Assembly: GCA_015485355.1 (NCBI GenBank)
Contig: WFTQ01000073.1
Coordinates: 1-36,338, forward strand
DNA length: 36,338 nucleotides
Direction of reading: 5' to 3'
Source: a bacterium
GTDB taxonomy: Bacteria > Calditrichota > Calditrichia > RBG-13-44-9 > J042
Below are positions 14,159-22,735 of this stretch, one piece after another. Within the stretch, counting starts at the first letter, position 1; each line of letters starts with the position of its first letter. Position numbers and translations under genes: made by a program. Under the pieces are notes generated by a model. That model did not search any database and was not told the origin of the DNA. It saw only the letters and a list, made by a program, of their open reading frames with translations.

Positions 14159-15433
14159 TTAATAAGTTAAAATGTCCTGCCCGACGACGTACTCCATTCG
14201 GGCGATGCTTTTGTAATAGGCACTCAGAATACGATGATAATCCATTTCGTAGTTGTAGAGGGTAATCTGATTGTTCAGCAATGTCAGAAAGTCCACCTTA
14301 TCCGTCTGGTACCCTGCAATGGCCGAATTCAAAGATTGGGTGGCCTGAGGGATAATTCCGGTGCGGTACAAATCGATCAATTGCCAGCTCTTTTCCAGGG
14401 TGGACCAGGTGCTTTCAACTTCCGAGAGCACTTGATTTCTCAAATTCTCATATTCCTGTTGGGCCGAGATCTGCTGATATTGGCGTTGTTCCACCACTTT
14501 GCGTTGTTTCTTCCAGAAGTACAACGGTACTTTAATGGTAAACAGGCCGGAAATGAAATCCACTCCTTTTCCCCCGGTGCGCAGCGCATCCCGCTGGGTG
14601 TAAGCAACGGCTACTTTAAAATCCGGTAAATATTCCTTTTTGGCCAGTCGCACGGCCTTTTGTTGTTTCTCCACCCTAAACCGCCAGGCTTTCAATAAAG
14701 GGCGGTTGGCCACCGCCAGTTCCCGCAAGTCTTCCAGCTTCAGGGGAAAAGGCAATTCCGTTAAGCGAGCGGTTTGCCAAACCGGCGAGGCCGGGGGGCG
14801 GCTCAGCAAATAGTTCAATCGGGCCACCAGTACTTCCCGACGGTTTTGCAAGGATATGATCTTATCGGTCATCCGGGAATGTTCCACCTGGGCCCGCAAC
14901 ACATCCTGTTGTAAGCCCCTGCCAACCGTGTATTTGGTTTCCGCTATCTTGATGAACTGCACCAAAATGTCTGCATTTTTCTGGGTGATTTCGATCGCCT
15001 TATCGATATAATAGATGTCGTAATAGGTTTGTTTGACCAGCATACGCAATTGATTCAACCCTTCCTGATATTGTTCGTGGGCTATCTGGGCATCATCCCG
15101 GGCGATATTTTCCTTTAAGCCCAGTTTTCCGGGGAAGGGAAAGTACTGCATAAAGGAAATTTGCTTACCCGTCATGGCTTCCTGGTCGAAGGCAAAGCTA
15201 TTCACCGGTAAATTCAGAAAATTAATACCAATCTGCGGATCGGGCAGGGCCCCTGCGGGAGCGACGGCCGCCTCCTGAGCCTTCCACTGATGCAACAGGG
15301 CTTTTACTCTTGGGTTTTCTTCCTGAAGCTCCTGCAACAGATCGGAAAGTCGCAATGTATCGGTCGCACTCTGAGCGAGAACAGACCCGGTTAGTATTAG
15401 CACGAAGAAGAAAAGCGCATAAACATTTCTCAT
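14159..15433 (-). CDS. TolC-family outer-membrane channel (CusC-type)
   Basis: The 424-residue protein has a signal peptide (about 1-20, VLAQ) and two TolC repeat halves rich in long coiled-coil helices, with the family motifs NPRVKALLHQW, ARDDAQIAHEQY and TARLTELPFP. It is the outer-membrane exit duct for the CusBA pump. AGGAGG precedes the ATG. It lies 17 nt after the small membrane protein and 40 nt before cusB, in one operon driven by the sigma-54-like promoter at 15904-15919. Confidence 0.92.
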   Translation of the reverse strand: MRNVYALFFFVLILTGSVLAQSATDTLRLSDLLQELQEENPRVKALLHQWKAQEAAVAPAGALPDPQIGINFLNLPVNSFAFDQEAMTGKQISFMQYFPFPGKLGLKENIARDDAQIAHEQYQEGLNQLRMLVKQTYYDIYYIDKAIEITQKNADILVQFIKIAETKYTVGRGLQQDVLRAQVEHSRMTDKIISLQNRREVLVARLNYLLSRPPASPVWQTARLTELPFPLKLEDLRELAVANRPLLKAWRFRVEKQQKAVRLAKKEYLPDFKVAVAYTQRDALRTGGKGVDFISGLFTIKVPLYFWKKQRKVVEQRQYQQISAQQEYENLRNQVLSEVESTWSTLEKSWQLIDLYRTGIIPQATQSLNSAIAGYQTDKVDFLTLLNNQITLYNYEMDYHRILSAYYKSIARMEYVVGQDILTY

Positions 15434-15450
15434 CGGTTCAACTGCCTCCT

Positions 15451-15870
15451 CTATAGTTTAGCGGTTTGTCCAGGATCCGTGGGCCTGGAAATTCGGTTCC
15501 GGCGTTTCTTTTTTCCGATGCCTCGGGTAAAAACGATGTAACCGATAAAAATGATAAACAGACTGGCCCACCAGAAGGGGGCGAATTTTCGTAAATAAAA
15601 TTTCAGCGGCTCCGAATGTTGATCCATTTCCTGAACCCGGTCACTTTTTGCATCGACGATTCCCGGTGATTGAGACTTCCCGATAGCGGGAACGGTGGTT
15701 TCATCGGCATGGTAATGATGGGTACCGGGATGGTCTGAATAGACCAGACGATGATACAAACAGGTATAATCATTCCCCAACTGAACCGGAAAAAACAGAA
15801 TGCCCCCCAGCATTCCCAGGGTTACTAACACCCATCCAATAATCCTTATGGTGAGTTTCCTTTGATTCAC
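15451..15870 (-). CDS. small two-helix membrane protein, first gene of the efflux operon
   Basis: The 139-residue protein has membrane helices at about 8-28 and 98-117. The segment between them, likely periplasmic, contains Cys and a His cluster (TCLYHRLVYSDHPGTHHYHADE region), a plausible metal site; the C-terminus is basic and likely cytoplasmic. I do not recognise a family. As first gene of the sigma-54 efflux operon, with AGGAGG before the ATG, it may act as a metal-binding accessory or signalling protein for the pump or kinase. That role is inferred from position and composition. Confidence 0.75.
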   Translation of the reverse strand: MNQRKLTIRIIGWVLVTLGMLGGILFFPVQLGNDYTCLYHRLVYSDHPGTHHYHADETTVPAIGKSQSPGIVDAKSDRVQEMDQHSEPLKFYLRKFAPFWWASLFIIFIGYIVFTRGIGKKKRRNRISRPTDPGQTAKL

Positions 15871-15903
15871 CGATTCCTCCTAAATCTTTTAGCCCGCTTA
15901 TTT

Positions 15904-15919
15904 AACAACTGCCGTGCCA
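15904..15919 (-). promoter_or_regulatory. sigma-54 (-24/-12) promoter of the efflux operon
   Basis: The minus strand reads TGGCACG-GCAG-TTGTT, an exact -24 box with correct GG-N10-G spacing; only the -12 C is replaced by T. The predicted start is near 15893, leaving about 22 nt of leader with AGGAGG before the first gene. An NtrC-type activator is encoded immediately upstream, and paired palindromes lie about 155 and 178 nt from the start. Confidence 0.8.
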
Positions 15920-16039
15920 TAAAATCGAAGGGGTTTTTATGAAGAAACGAAAACCCTGAAAAACGACCAATTGTTAAAGAGCCCAGCGCCGAGACCCGTA
16001 TTCTCCCTTGCCGGTCTCCGGCTATAAGTTGCTCCATAA

Positions 16040-16080
16040 TGTGGCATATTCTACATGGAGTCTGTAGAATATTCTACAGA
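16040..16080. promoter_or_regulatory. paired enhancer-binding palindromes (UAS) of the efflux operon
   Basis: Site B, TCTGTAGAATATTCTACAGA at 16061-16080, is a perfect 20-bp palindrome. Site A, TGTGGCATATTCTACA at 16040-16055, is an imperfect copy. Centres are 23 bp apart, about two helical turns, as for NtrC-type dimer pairs. They lie between the regulator gene and the sigma-54-like promoter. Related sites at 1023-1071 support a shared regulator. Confidence 0.75.
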
Positions 16081-16122
16081 GACCGATGTTTTGATGAGGT
16101 CCCGTGTTCTTCGCATTTTGTC

Positions 16123-16168
16123 AAAAAACCCGGGATATTCGACGGATCCATGGAGGGTATTTCCGGGT
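16123..16168 (-). terminator. candidate terminator of the kinase-regulator operon
   Basis: On the minus strand ACCCGG pairs with CCGGGT across a 34-nt loop, and the downstream arm runs straight into six Ts. It lies about 27-72 nt after the regulator stop codon and ahead of the enhancer pair. The long loop makes it a weak call. Confidence 0.4.
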
Positions 16169-16194
16169 GGATGCATTGGGGAACCTTGGAAACG

Positions 16195-17553
16195 CTATTC
16201 CATTCCCAGCTTTTTCAACCGGTACAGCAGCACGTGGCGGGGAATGTTTAACAAACGTGCGGCCTTGGAGCGGTTGCCGCCCGCCCGACGTAACGCCTCT
16301 TCAATAACCTTGCGCTCAATCTGCTCCAGGGAAAGGTCTTCTTCTTGCAGAAAGGCCTCGCCGGAAAGGCGGGATGCCTTCTCGCGGTTCAGCAAACGGG
16401 GCGGCAAACAGTCCGTACCAATGCGGTTATCCTGGGCCAGAATCACCGCGCGTTCGGCAATGTTTTCCAGCTCGCGTACATTGCCCGGCCAATCATAGCG
16501 CATCAGCACGTCCAACACCTCCGGCTCCACACGGAACATCTTCCCCTGTCCGTGTTTTGTTAAAAAATGTTCAAACAGTACGGGAATTTCTTCTTTTCTT
16601 TCCCGCAGGGGAGGAATGGTGATGGGAAAGACGCTTAACCGATAATACAGGTCTTCCCGGAAACGGCCTTCTTTTACCAGCTGTTCCAGATTTTTATTGG
16701 TTGCCGCGATAATGCGTACATCCACGTGCACTTTTTCGGAGCTGCCCACCGGCTCGAACTCCTGTTCCTGCAGTACCCGCAGTAATTTGGCCTGCAGATC
16801 AAATTTGAGATCCCCGATTTCGTCCAGAAATATGGTTCCCCCGTTTGCCAGCTCAAATTTACCCTTGCGATCTTTAATGGCGCCGGTAAAAGCCCCTTTC
16901 ACATGACCGAAGAGTTCGCTCTCCAGCAGATTGTCGGGAATGGAAGGACAATTCACGGTAATAAGGGGTTTTTCCCGGCGGGGAGAGTTGTAGTGGATGG
17001 CCCGGGCCAGTAATTCTTTTCCTGTACCGCTTTCGCCGAGGATGAGCACGGTTGCATCGCTGGCGGCCACCCGTATGGCCATTTTTAAAACGGCTTCCAT
17101 CTTGGGACTACGGGAAATTAAATTGTTGAACCCATGCTGATCGATCAGCTCTTCTTTTAACTGAATGTTCTCCTGCTGGAGCTCCCGCAACCGCTGGGCC
17201 TTGCCAATTACAAAACGCAGCTGCTCTTGGCTGAAAGGTTTGGTCAGGTAGTCATCCGCCCCCAGCTGGCAGGCCTTGATCGCACTATCCAGACTGCCAT
17301 ATGCGGTGATGATGATGACGATCACCTGATCGTTTTTCTCCCGAATTTGCTTCAGGACATCAATACCCGAAAGATCGGGCATCTGTACATCGGTGAGCAC
17401 AATATCGAAAGGTCGGCTCTGGAAAAGTTTCAATCCCTCCCGCCCGCTGTGGGCGATACTCACCTGAAATCCCTGTTTTTCCAGCTGGTACCCCACTACC
17501 TTGCAAAGATTGATATCATCATCAATTAATAACAAACGATTACCGCCGCTCAT
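16195..17553 (-). CDS. NtrC-family sigma-54 response regulator
   Basis: The 452-residue protein has a receiver domain (D11-D13, phospho-acceptor D55, K105), a sigma-54 AAA+ domain with Walker A GESGTGKE (173-180) and the sigma-54 contact loop GAFTGA (220-225), and a C-terminal Fis-type helix-turn-helix (about 415-450, GGNRSKAARLLNIPRHVLLYRLKK). All elements look intact. Such proteins bind upstream palindromes when phosphorylated and remodel sigma-54 polymerase. Overall design is like ZraR/HydG, a known Zn/Pb-responsive activator. It overlaps the kinase gene by 4 nt and lies next to the predicted sites at 16040-16080, so regulation of the efflux operon is a strong inference. Confidence 0.93.
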   Translation of the reverse strand: MSGGNRLLLIDDDINLCKVVGYQLEKQGFQVSIAHSGREGLKLFQSRPFDIVLTDVQMPDLSGIDVLKQIREKNDQVIVIIITAYGSLDSAIKACQLGADDYLTKPFSQEQLRFVIGKAQRLRELQQENIQLKEELIDQHGFNNLISRSPKMEAVLKMAIRVAASDATVLILGESGTGKELLARAIHYNSPRREKPLITVNCPSIPDNLLESELFGHVKGAFTGAIKDRKGKFELANGGTIFLDEIGDLKFDLQAKLLRVLQEQEFEPVGSSEKVHVDVRIIAATNKNLEQLVKEGRFREDLYYRLSVFPITIPPLRERKEEIPVLFEHFLTKHGQGKMFRVEPEVLDVLMRYDWPGNVRELENIAERAVILAQDNRIGTDCLPPRLLNREKASRLSGEAFLQEEDLSLEQIERKVIEEALRRAGGNRSKAARLLNIPRHVLLYRLKKLGME

Positions 17554-18758
17554 GCTTGAACCTGTTTTATGGTTTTGGGTATACGAAGGTTAAAGGTGGT
17601 CCCCTTACCCGGGGCACTGTCCACAGCAATTTGCCACCCGTTTTTCTCCACAATGCGTTTCACAATGGCTAATCCCAATCCGGTTCCCCTGGCTTTGGTG
17701 GTAAAGAAAGGATCGAAAATACGGTTCAGGTTTTCCGCCGGAATGCCCATTCCGGTATCTCTCACCTGGATCTGAACCCATTCCCATTCCGGAATAAGGG
17801 TGGCGGGTTTTCCCGGAGGGGAAGGCTTTTCCGGGCGATCCTCATCGCTGACCAATCGACAGACGATTTCGATGCGGCCGCCATGGGGCATGGCCTCTCG
17901 GGCATTCAGCAATAGATTCAGCATGATCTGCTGCAACTGAATGGCATCTCCGTAAATCGTGATGGGGTAATCCGGTAAATCCAGTTCCAGTTCAATGCCC
18001 GCCTTCCGGGCACTCTTTTCGAACAGGATCATAGAAGTTTGTAGAACCTCTCGAACATCGAATCGGCTGAGGATGTGTTTTTCCTTGCGGGCCAAACCCA
18101 GATAATTTTCCACCACGTCGCTTAACCGCCGGGTTTCTTGAAGCAAGATTTCAAAAAACTTTTCCGTGTTCGGGTCTTTGGGAACTTCATCCCGCAAAAT
18201 TTCCACCGCTCCCTGGATGGCGCCCAGGGGATTGCGTACCTCGTGGGCCAGGCTGGCGGAAAGTTCTCCCACAATGGCCAGACGATCCGTTGTTCGCAAC
18301 TGCTCTTCCAATTCGGCCAATTTCGCCGCCTGCTCCTGGATTTTACGAAACGACTGCTGCAATTGAAGCGCCACCTCCTGATAACGCCGTTTTTCCTCCT
18401 GTTCCCGCTCCGCCTTCACCCCGGTGAAGTAGCCTATCACATTAAACAGCACGATCTGAATAAAGCGTAACAAATTGTTTTCATTGATCCCTCCCCATTG
18501 TAACATGATGTGGGGAAAATAGATCAGGCTGATGATGACGGCCGAACCCAGTCCCCCTTTTACCCCGAACTGAAGAGCACCGACCAGAATCGGAATAAAA
18601 TAACTTTGCATGTAAATGATATGAAACTGCCACTTATTGGTCGGGGTGGAATAGTGGAGGAAAGAGATCAGGGCGATCAGCAGTAAAATGGTTACCCCCA
18701 GAAAGAGCTGATAGGTCAACGACGGTGCCTCACCATTATGATTGGTGAAGAATTCCAT
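17550..18758 (-). CDS. membrane histidine kinase, partner of the adjacent NtrC-type regulator
   Basis: The 402-residue protein has about four membrane helices in residues 15-115 with almost no periplasmic domain, a coiled-coil linker (118-155), HisKA with H172 (SLAHEVRNPLG), and an HATPase domain with N-box NLLLNAREAM and G-boxes DTGMGIP and GTGLGLAIV. Sensing may therefore occur in the membrane, unlike ZraS or CusS, which have periplasmic sensors. The stop overlaps the regulator start as ATGA, coupling their translation. It phosphorylates the regulator; the signal, presumably metal or redox, is inferred. No strong ribosome-binding site is seen. Confidence 0.9.
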   Translation of the reverse strand: MEFFTNHNGEAPSLTYQLFLGVTILLLIALISFLHYSTPTNKWQFHIIYMQSYFIPILVGALQFGVKGGLGSAVIISLIYFPHIMLQWGGINENNLLRFIQIVLFNVIGYFTGVKAEREQEEKRRYQEVALQLQQSFRKIQEQAAKLAELEEQLRTTDRLAIVGELSASLAHEVRNPLGAIQGAVEILRDEVPKDPNTEKFFEILLQETRRLSDVVENYLGLARKEKHILSRFDVREVLQTSMILFEKSARKAGIELELDLPDYPITIYGDAIQLQQIMLNLLLNAREAMPHGGRIEIVCRLVSDEDRPEKPSPPGKPATLIPEWEWVQIQVRDTGMGIPAENLNRIFDPFFTTKARGTGLGLAIVKRIVEKNGWQIAVDSAPGKGTTFNLRIPKTIKQVQA

Positions 18759-18926
18759 TCCGTTTCGCAGGTTAATTGAATTTAATCCTTTCCCTTTGTG
18801 CGGGACCGCAATTTTATCCTCGGTTCATTCCCTCGGTTTAGACCGACCCACTCCCTCATGTATCCCTTGCCCGGGCGAAAGGGGCAATACCGGAAAACGG
18901 TTTTCAACCATTCCTCCATGGGGCTC

Positions 18927-18957
18927 AATTTACAAGGATATTTGAACGATTTCAAAT
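18927..18957 (-). promoter_or_regulatory. sigma-70 type promoter candidate for the kinase operon with inverted repeat
   Basis: On the minus strand -35 TTGAAA (18955-18950), a 17-nt spacer and -10 TAAATT (18932-18927) fit a vegetative promoter (5/6 and 4/6). An inverted repeat ATTTGAA-ATCG-TTCAAAT at 18940-18957 covers the -35 box and could be an operator. The leader to the kinase ATG would be about 160 nt, which is long. Confidence 0.45.
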
Positions 18958-18976
18958 CGGTAAATTTCTTTAACCC

Positions 18977-19003
18977 GAAAGCCCCCGATATCCGGGGGCT
19001 TTC
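18977..19003 (-). terminator. strong intrinsic terminator after the outer-membrane protein gene
   Basis: GAAAGCCCCCG and CGGGGGCTTTC form an essentially perfect stem with a short loop, flanked by As and Ts. It lies about 40 nt after the stop codon of the gene at 19041-20132 and ahead of the kinase promoter. It is symmetric and may work in both directions. Confidence 0.8.
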
Positions 19004-19040
19004 CTCGGAGGCACACAACCGGTTCGTATACCGGACACCT

Positions 19041-20132
19041 TTAAATAATGATGTTGACACCCAGAGTAATCGAGTTGTACCGGCTGATGTTATAATCGAG
19101 GTTCAGATTGACCAGCAACAGCCGCAAACTGAGTCCCAAAATGATTCGATTCCGATTTTCGCCTTCCAGCCCGAAGGTAATATTCTGCTCCATCGGTCCG
19201 GCAGGGGTGCTGACGATGTATTGGTAGGAAACGTCCATGCGGCTTCTTTCCAGCATGTATCCGGCATAGGGGGTTAGATTTAAGACTCCCCAACCGATGC
19301 GCTTGCCGGCATTGATGCCAAAAGCGGTGGCATTGGCAACGAACAACTTTCCGACTTCCATTTTTTGAGTATAAAAGCTTACGGCCAGATCGAACGGCAG
19401 GGGATTCTCATCGAACCAGACAAAGGGGTTGTGTTGAACGCCATACCCGAAATATCGAAAGGTTCCCAGATCCTCTTCCAGGGCGATGGAAGGCAGAAAC
19501 CGCAGAGTAAATTGGGAGCCGGCCAGGGTCCCGATGGTCAGTTGAAAAGCCCCCAGCGGCAGGGTGGTCATTTCGGACAATCCCGCGACTCCACCGATGG
19601 GCAATTCCACCTGATTGGCAGGCAAAGTGACTTCCCCCATGGATGTGTTGTAGCTTCCCCCAGGAAAGTCGATGGTAATCCGATCTGTGGAGCTGCCGAT
19701 CACCGTAGGCCCGGAAATCGTCACCCGCGAGGGTTGAGTGGTCAGAAGATGGATCAGCTCGTTCTGAACGGCAGGGTCGGCTCCAGATACCAATTGACTC
19801 GCTTCGTTCACACTGAAGATAAATTCTCCCGATGTGGAAAACGAGCGACTGGCATCCGGGAAAAACGTTCCCATCGCCACCAGCCCGAACTCCAGATGGA
19901 AACCTTTCATTTCGGCTTCCGGAGCTCTATGAAACCAACCCCCGTTTAAATTCGAACCGAAGGCGGAAGACAGCGGCGCCACATACCGCCGTGCCGCATC
20001 TTCCGACAACTCCTGAAGGGATGCTTCCAGCCCCCCATCCTGGGCGCTTGCTGTCAGAAACCAGAACAATAGAAACACTCCTGATAATGGAAACCACCTT
20101 CGCCACCGAATTCGGTTCATTGGATTTGCCAT
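19041..20132 (-). CDS. outer-membrane protein, DUF6588-like
   Basis: The 363-residue protein has a signal peptide ending near residue 30 (LTASAQ), an early conserved region (ARRYVAPLSSAFGSNLNGGWFHRA), a middle section with PANQVELPIGG, and barrel strands to the end (YNSITLGVNIII). The NGGW and YVAPL motifs resemble DUF6588 proteins of Bacteroidota and relatives (recalled, not searched). Function unknown, likely outer membrane. It stands alone between the terminator at 18977-19003 and a hairpin at 20249-20273, so it is probably a single-gene unit unrelated to the metal locus. Confidence 0.7.
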   Translation of the reverse strand: MANPMNRIRWRRWFPLSGVFLLFWFLTASAQDGGLEASLQELSEDAARRYVAPLSSAFGSNLNGGWFHRAPEAEMKGFHLEFGLVAMGTFFPDASRSFSTSGEFIFSVNEASQLVSGADPAVQNELIHLLTTQPSRVTISGPTVIGSSTDRITIDFPGGSYNTSMGEVTLPANQVELPIGGVAGLSEMTTLPLGAFQLTIGTLAGSQFTLRFLPSIALEEDLGTFRYFGYGVQHNPFVWFDENPLPFDLAVSFYTQKMEVGKLFVANATAFGINAGKRIGWGVLNLTPYAGYMLERSRMDVSYQYIVSTPAGPMEQNITFGLEGENRNRIILGLSLRLLLVNLNLDYNISRYNSITLGVNIII

Positions 20133-20248
20133 TCGTTACACCTCCTTTATTTTGTGGATAAAGTAAAACCCCTATCGGCGTCGGGTCGCCGGCACAATAG
20201 TCCTGTCACTGCCCCGCGGCCTTCACCCTCTCCAATCATGGGCATTCC

Positions 20249-20273
20249 GCCAAAGCCACCGGGCGGCTTTGGC
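20249..20273 (-). terminator. hairpin after the SirB1-family gene, candidate terminator
   Basis: GCCAAAGCC and GGCTTTGGC form a perfect 9-bp stem with a 7-nt loop in the 187-nt gap after the stop codon at 20320. No U-run follows on the minus strand, so termination would need Rho or be partial. Confidence 0.4.
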
Positions 20274-20319
20274 CGGTCTCTTGCTTTCGGCCGAACGGTA
20301 CGGTCCGGTTGTCAGAGAA

Positions 20320-21189
20320 CTAATCGATGGCACCGCGGACGTCCAACAAACTCAACAGTTGTTCGATGAAGTGAATTTTCTCCGGCTCAAAATAGTAGGA
20401 TGAATAAACCAGCCGCAGATTGCGCAAAATCCGTTTGACGATTTCATAGTGATCGCACCCGGCCAGCACTTTTTCCGGATCTTCGTGCCGGGCGCTGATT
20501 AAAAAGTTGTAACATTCTTGTCGGGAATACACCTTGCCTTCGTAGTAAGGATCGAAAAAGATTTCGTCTTCCCCATTGTTGAATTTCAAAATAAAATGAG
20601 CCGGCATGGAAACGCCGTAGATGGGCATGGATAACCGGCGGGCAACCAAAAGGTAAATGACGGCCAGGGTGATCGGAATGCCCTTGCGGGTCTTCATCAC
20701 CCGATCGATGAAAGAATTCTCGGGATTGTAATAATCGCGGGAATTTCCCGTAAAACGGTATTGGCTGAACAGCACGTAATTGACATGGTCCAGATAAGCC
20801 AGTGGGTGTCCCGAGCCCGGCATCAACGCGCGCACATCGGCGGCTATCTGGTCCAGCTGGGAACGAATCTGATGGCAATCCACGGTGGAATCGTTCCAGT
20901 AAGCAATCAGCAACACCCCCCTTTCCAGATCGATATCCTCCAGGGCATTGCGGGTCAATTGCTGGAAGGCCGAAAAGATGAATTCTTCGTGAGAGCCCCG
21001 TAAAATACTATCCAGGGCGGCCGCTTCCCGGTCAGGTAACTGATCCATTAATCGGAATTTGTTGAGCAAAATTTCCAGAATATTCCGGTGCAGCTCCGTT
21101 TGCACCACCTTCTGAATCTCGGGACTCTCATCATCCAGCAGACGGAACAGGTTACGCAGTTCATCCATTTTTAATGTCGACGGGGGCAT
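20320..21189 (-). CDS. SirB1-family (transglutaminase-like) protein
   Basis: The 289-residue soluble protein has the SirB1/Transglut_core2 signature: LDHVNYVLFSQYRFTGN, NSFIDRVMKTRKGIPITLAVIYLLVARRLSMPIYGVSMPAHFIL and the FFDPYYEGKVYSRQEC segment. Members fold like transglutaminases, but most lack a demonstrated activity. The catalytic Cys is not obvious at the usual place; H in PAHFIL and D in FFDPY are conserved. The stop codon of the upstream fumarase gene is only 4 nt away, so they are cotranscribed. No signal peptide is seen; cytoplasmic. Confidence 0.8.
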   Translation of the reverse strand: MPPSTLKMDELRNLFRLLDDESPEIQKVVQTELHRNILEILLNKFRLMDQLPDREAAALDSILRGSHEEFIFSAFQQLTRNALEDIDLERGVLLIAYWNDSTVDCHQIRSQLDQIAADVRALMPGSGHPLAYLDHVNYVLFSQYRFTGNSRDYYNPENSFIDRVMKTRKGIPITLAVIYLLVARRLSMPIYGVSMPAHFILKFNNGEDEIFFDPYYEGKVYSRQECYNFLISARHEDPEKVLAGCDHYEIVKRILRNLRLVYSSYYFEPEKIHFIEQLLSLLDVRGAID

Positions 21190-21193
21190 CGGC

Positions 21194-22714
21194 TCACTCT
21201 TTCAATTTCTCCAAAAATTGTTGACGAGAATGTGCGGCCACCGATTGATGAAGCGACCGGCCATGGCTGTCCATGGTCACCACGGCAGGAAAACGGCGTA
21301 CTTCAAAATGCCAAACCGCTTCGGGGCTCCCAAACTGTTCCAGGTACACCCCATGAACGCGAATAATGGTTCTGGCATAAATCTGAGCGGCACCCCCGAT
21401 GGCATGCAAATAGACGCATCCATATTTGCGACAGGCCTCCAGGGTACGGTCGCCCATGCCACCCTTGCCGATGACGGCCCGGATCCGAAAGCGGCGGATA
21501 ATCTCGTGTTGATAAGGTTCTTCCCGAATGGAAGTGGTTGGTCCGGCCGCAACGACACGGTGGGTCTCCCCTTCCCGCACCACCACCGGTCCACAATGGT
21601 AAATCACTCCGCCTTTCAGGATGTCCAGTTCCCCACCATCGAACAGGTATTTGTGCACCGCATCTCTACCCGTAAACAGTGGACCGTTCAACAAGACCAC
21701 ATCCCCGACTTTCAGGGAACGAATCGCTTCTTCCGACACGGGAAGATTCAATACCCGTGCCGTTTCGGCGGCAATTTCGGGTTCAGGGAAACGGGTGTAA
21801 TCGACCTCAAATTCTCCGGGATGGTGATAGAGCCACTCTTTGAGGTTGCCTTCCATGTCCAGCACCATCCCGCGACGCCGGAAGGCCCAACACATGTAAG
21901 AGACGCTGACATAAAAGGAGGCCGGCAGGCGATTCAAATAATCGATCTTGCAACCGCCGATGGTGAATTTGCCACCGAACCCCATGGGACCCACGTCCAG
22001 TTCATTGGCATCCCGGAGGATGCTTTCTTCCAACCGGGCCAGCTCCGGTATGGGGTTGACGTCGTCGACCTCCCGAAGGAGTTGCTTTTTCGCGTGGGAA
22101 TACCCCGAGGCCCGGTCGCCACCGATACATACTCCCAGAAATCCCGGTGCACATCCTTTCCCCTGCGCCCGGACGATGGCATCCATAATGCAGAGTCGCA
22201 CCCCATCCAGATTTCGATCGGCCCGACGGCCATCGATTACCGTGGGCAAGGCATACTGGGTACTCATGTTTTCGCAGCCACCGCCCTTCAATATCAGCCG
22301 AATATCCACGACATCTTTTTCCCATTGTTCAAAATAAACAACCGGACTGCCTTTTCCCAGGTTGTTACCGGTATTTTTCCCGGTCAGCGAATCGACGGAA
22401 TTCTGACGCAGGTATCCTTTTTCCGTGGCCGCCACCACGGCGTCTTCGGCCGCGCGGCGGAATTGCAGCTGGTTCATTCCCACCGGCGCTTTTACGTAAA
22501 ACGTAATCGTCCCGGTATCCTGACAAATAGGTAATGAATTCTTTTTCGCCAGACCGATGTTTTTCATGATAATGTCCAGCGCCATCGCCGCCATGGAATC
22601 CTTTTTTTCCAGGGATCGGTTCAATTGAATCACGTTCTCCACATCCGGAGGCAGATGGGCACTGGTCCGGCGAATCAGTTCCACAAGATTGTCTCGAAGT
22701 TTAGCGTGATTCAT
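21194..22714 (-). CDS. fumA: class I fumarate hydratase (fused alpha-beta, 4Fe-4S type)
   Basis: Start ATG at 22714 with GGAGGAAA upstream gives 506 residues; a 5-codon longer frame is less likely. The alpha half holds CQDTGT (C64), KGGGCENMSTQ, KGCAPG (C188) and MCWAFRRRG (C275), which fit the three cluster-binding cysteines of class I fumarases; the beta half has LTGRD-like FTGRDAVHK and AAGPTTSIRE. It converts fumarate to malate in the TCA cycle using an oxygen-sensitive 4Fe-4S cluster. The fused form resembles FumA/FumB rather than the split archaeal type. It ends 4 nt before the SirB1-family gene. Confidence 0.92.
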   Translation of the reverse strand: MNHAKLRDNLVELIRRTSAHLPPDVENVIQLNRSLEKKDSMAAMALDIIMKNIGLAKKNSLPICQDTGTITFYVKAPVGMNQLQFRRAAEDAVVAATEKGYLRQNSVDSLTGKNTGNNLGKGSPVVYFEQWEKDVVDIRLILKGGGCENMSTQYALPTVIDGRRADRNLDGVRLCIMDAIVRAQGKGCAPGFLGVCIGGDRASGYSHAKKQLLREVDDVNPIPELARLEESILRDANELDVGPMGFGGKFTIGGCKIDYLNRLPASFYVSVSYMCWAFRRRGMVLDMEGNLKEWLYHHPGEFEVDYTRFPEPEIAAETARVLNLPVSEEAIRSLKVGDVVLLNGPLFTGRDAVHKYLFDGGELDILKGGVIYHCGPVVVREGETHRVVAAGPTTSIREEPYQHEIIRRFRIRAVIGKGGMGDRTLEACRKYGCVYLHAIGGAAQIYARTIIRVHGVYLEQFGSPEAVWHFEVRRFPAVVTMDSHGRSLHQSVAAHSRQQFLEKLKE

Positions 22715-22735
22715 CGTTTCCTCCCGCATATTCGG

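Noticed and set aside
18782-19060. 92-codon minus-strand frame before the kinase gene
   Set aside because: It crosses a strong terminator and a probable promoter, and has no ribosome-binding site or motif.
21218-22534. 438-codon plus-strand frame
   Set aside because: Antisense to the well-supported class I fumarase gene; composition is not protein-like.
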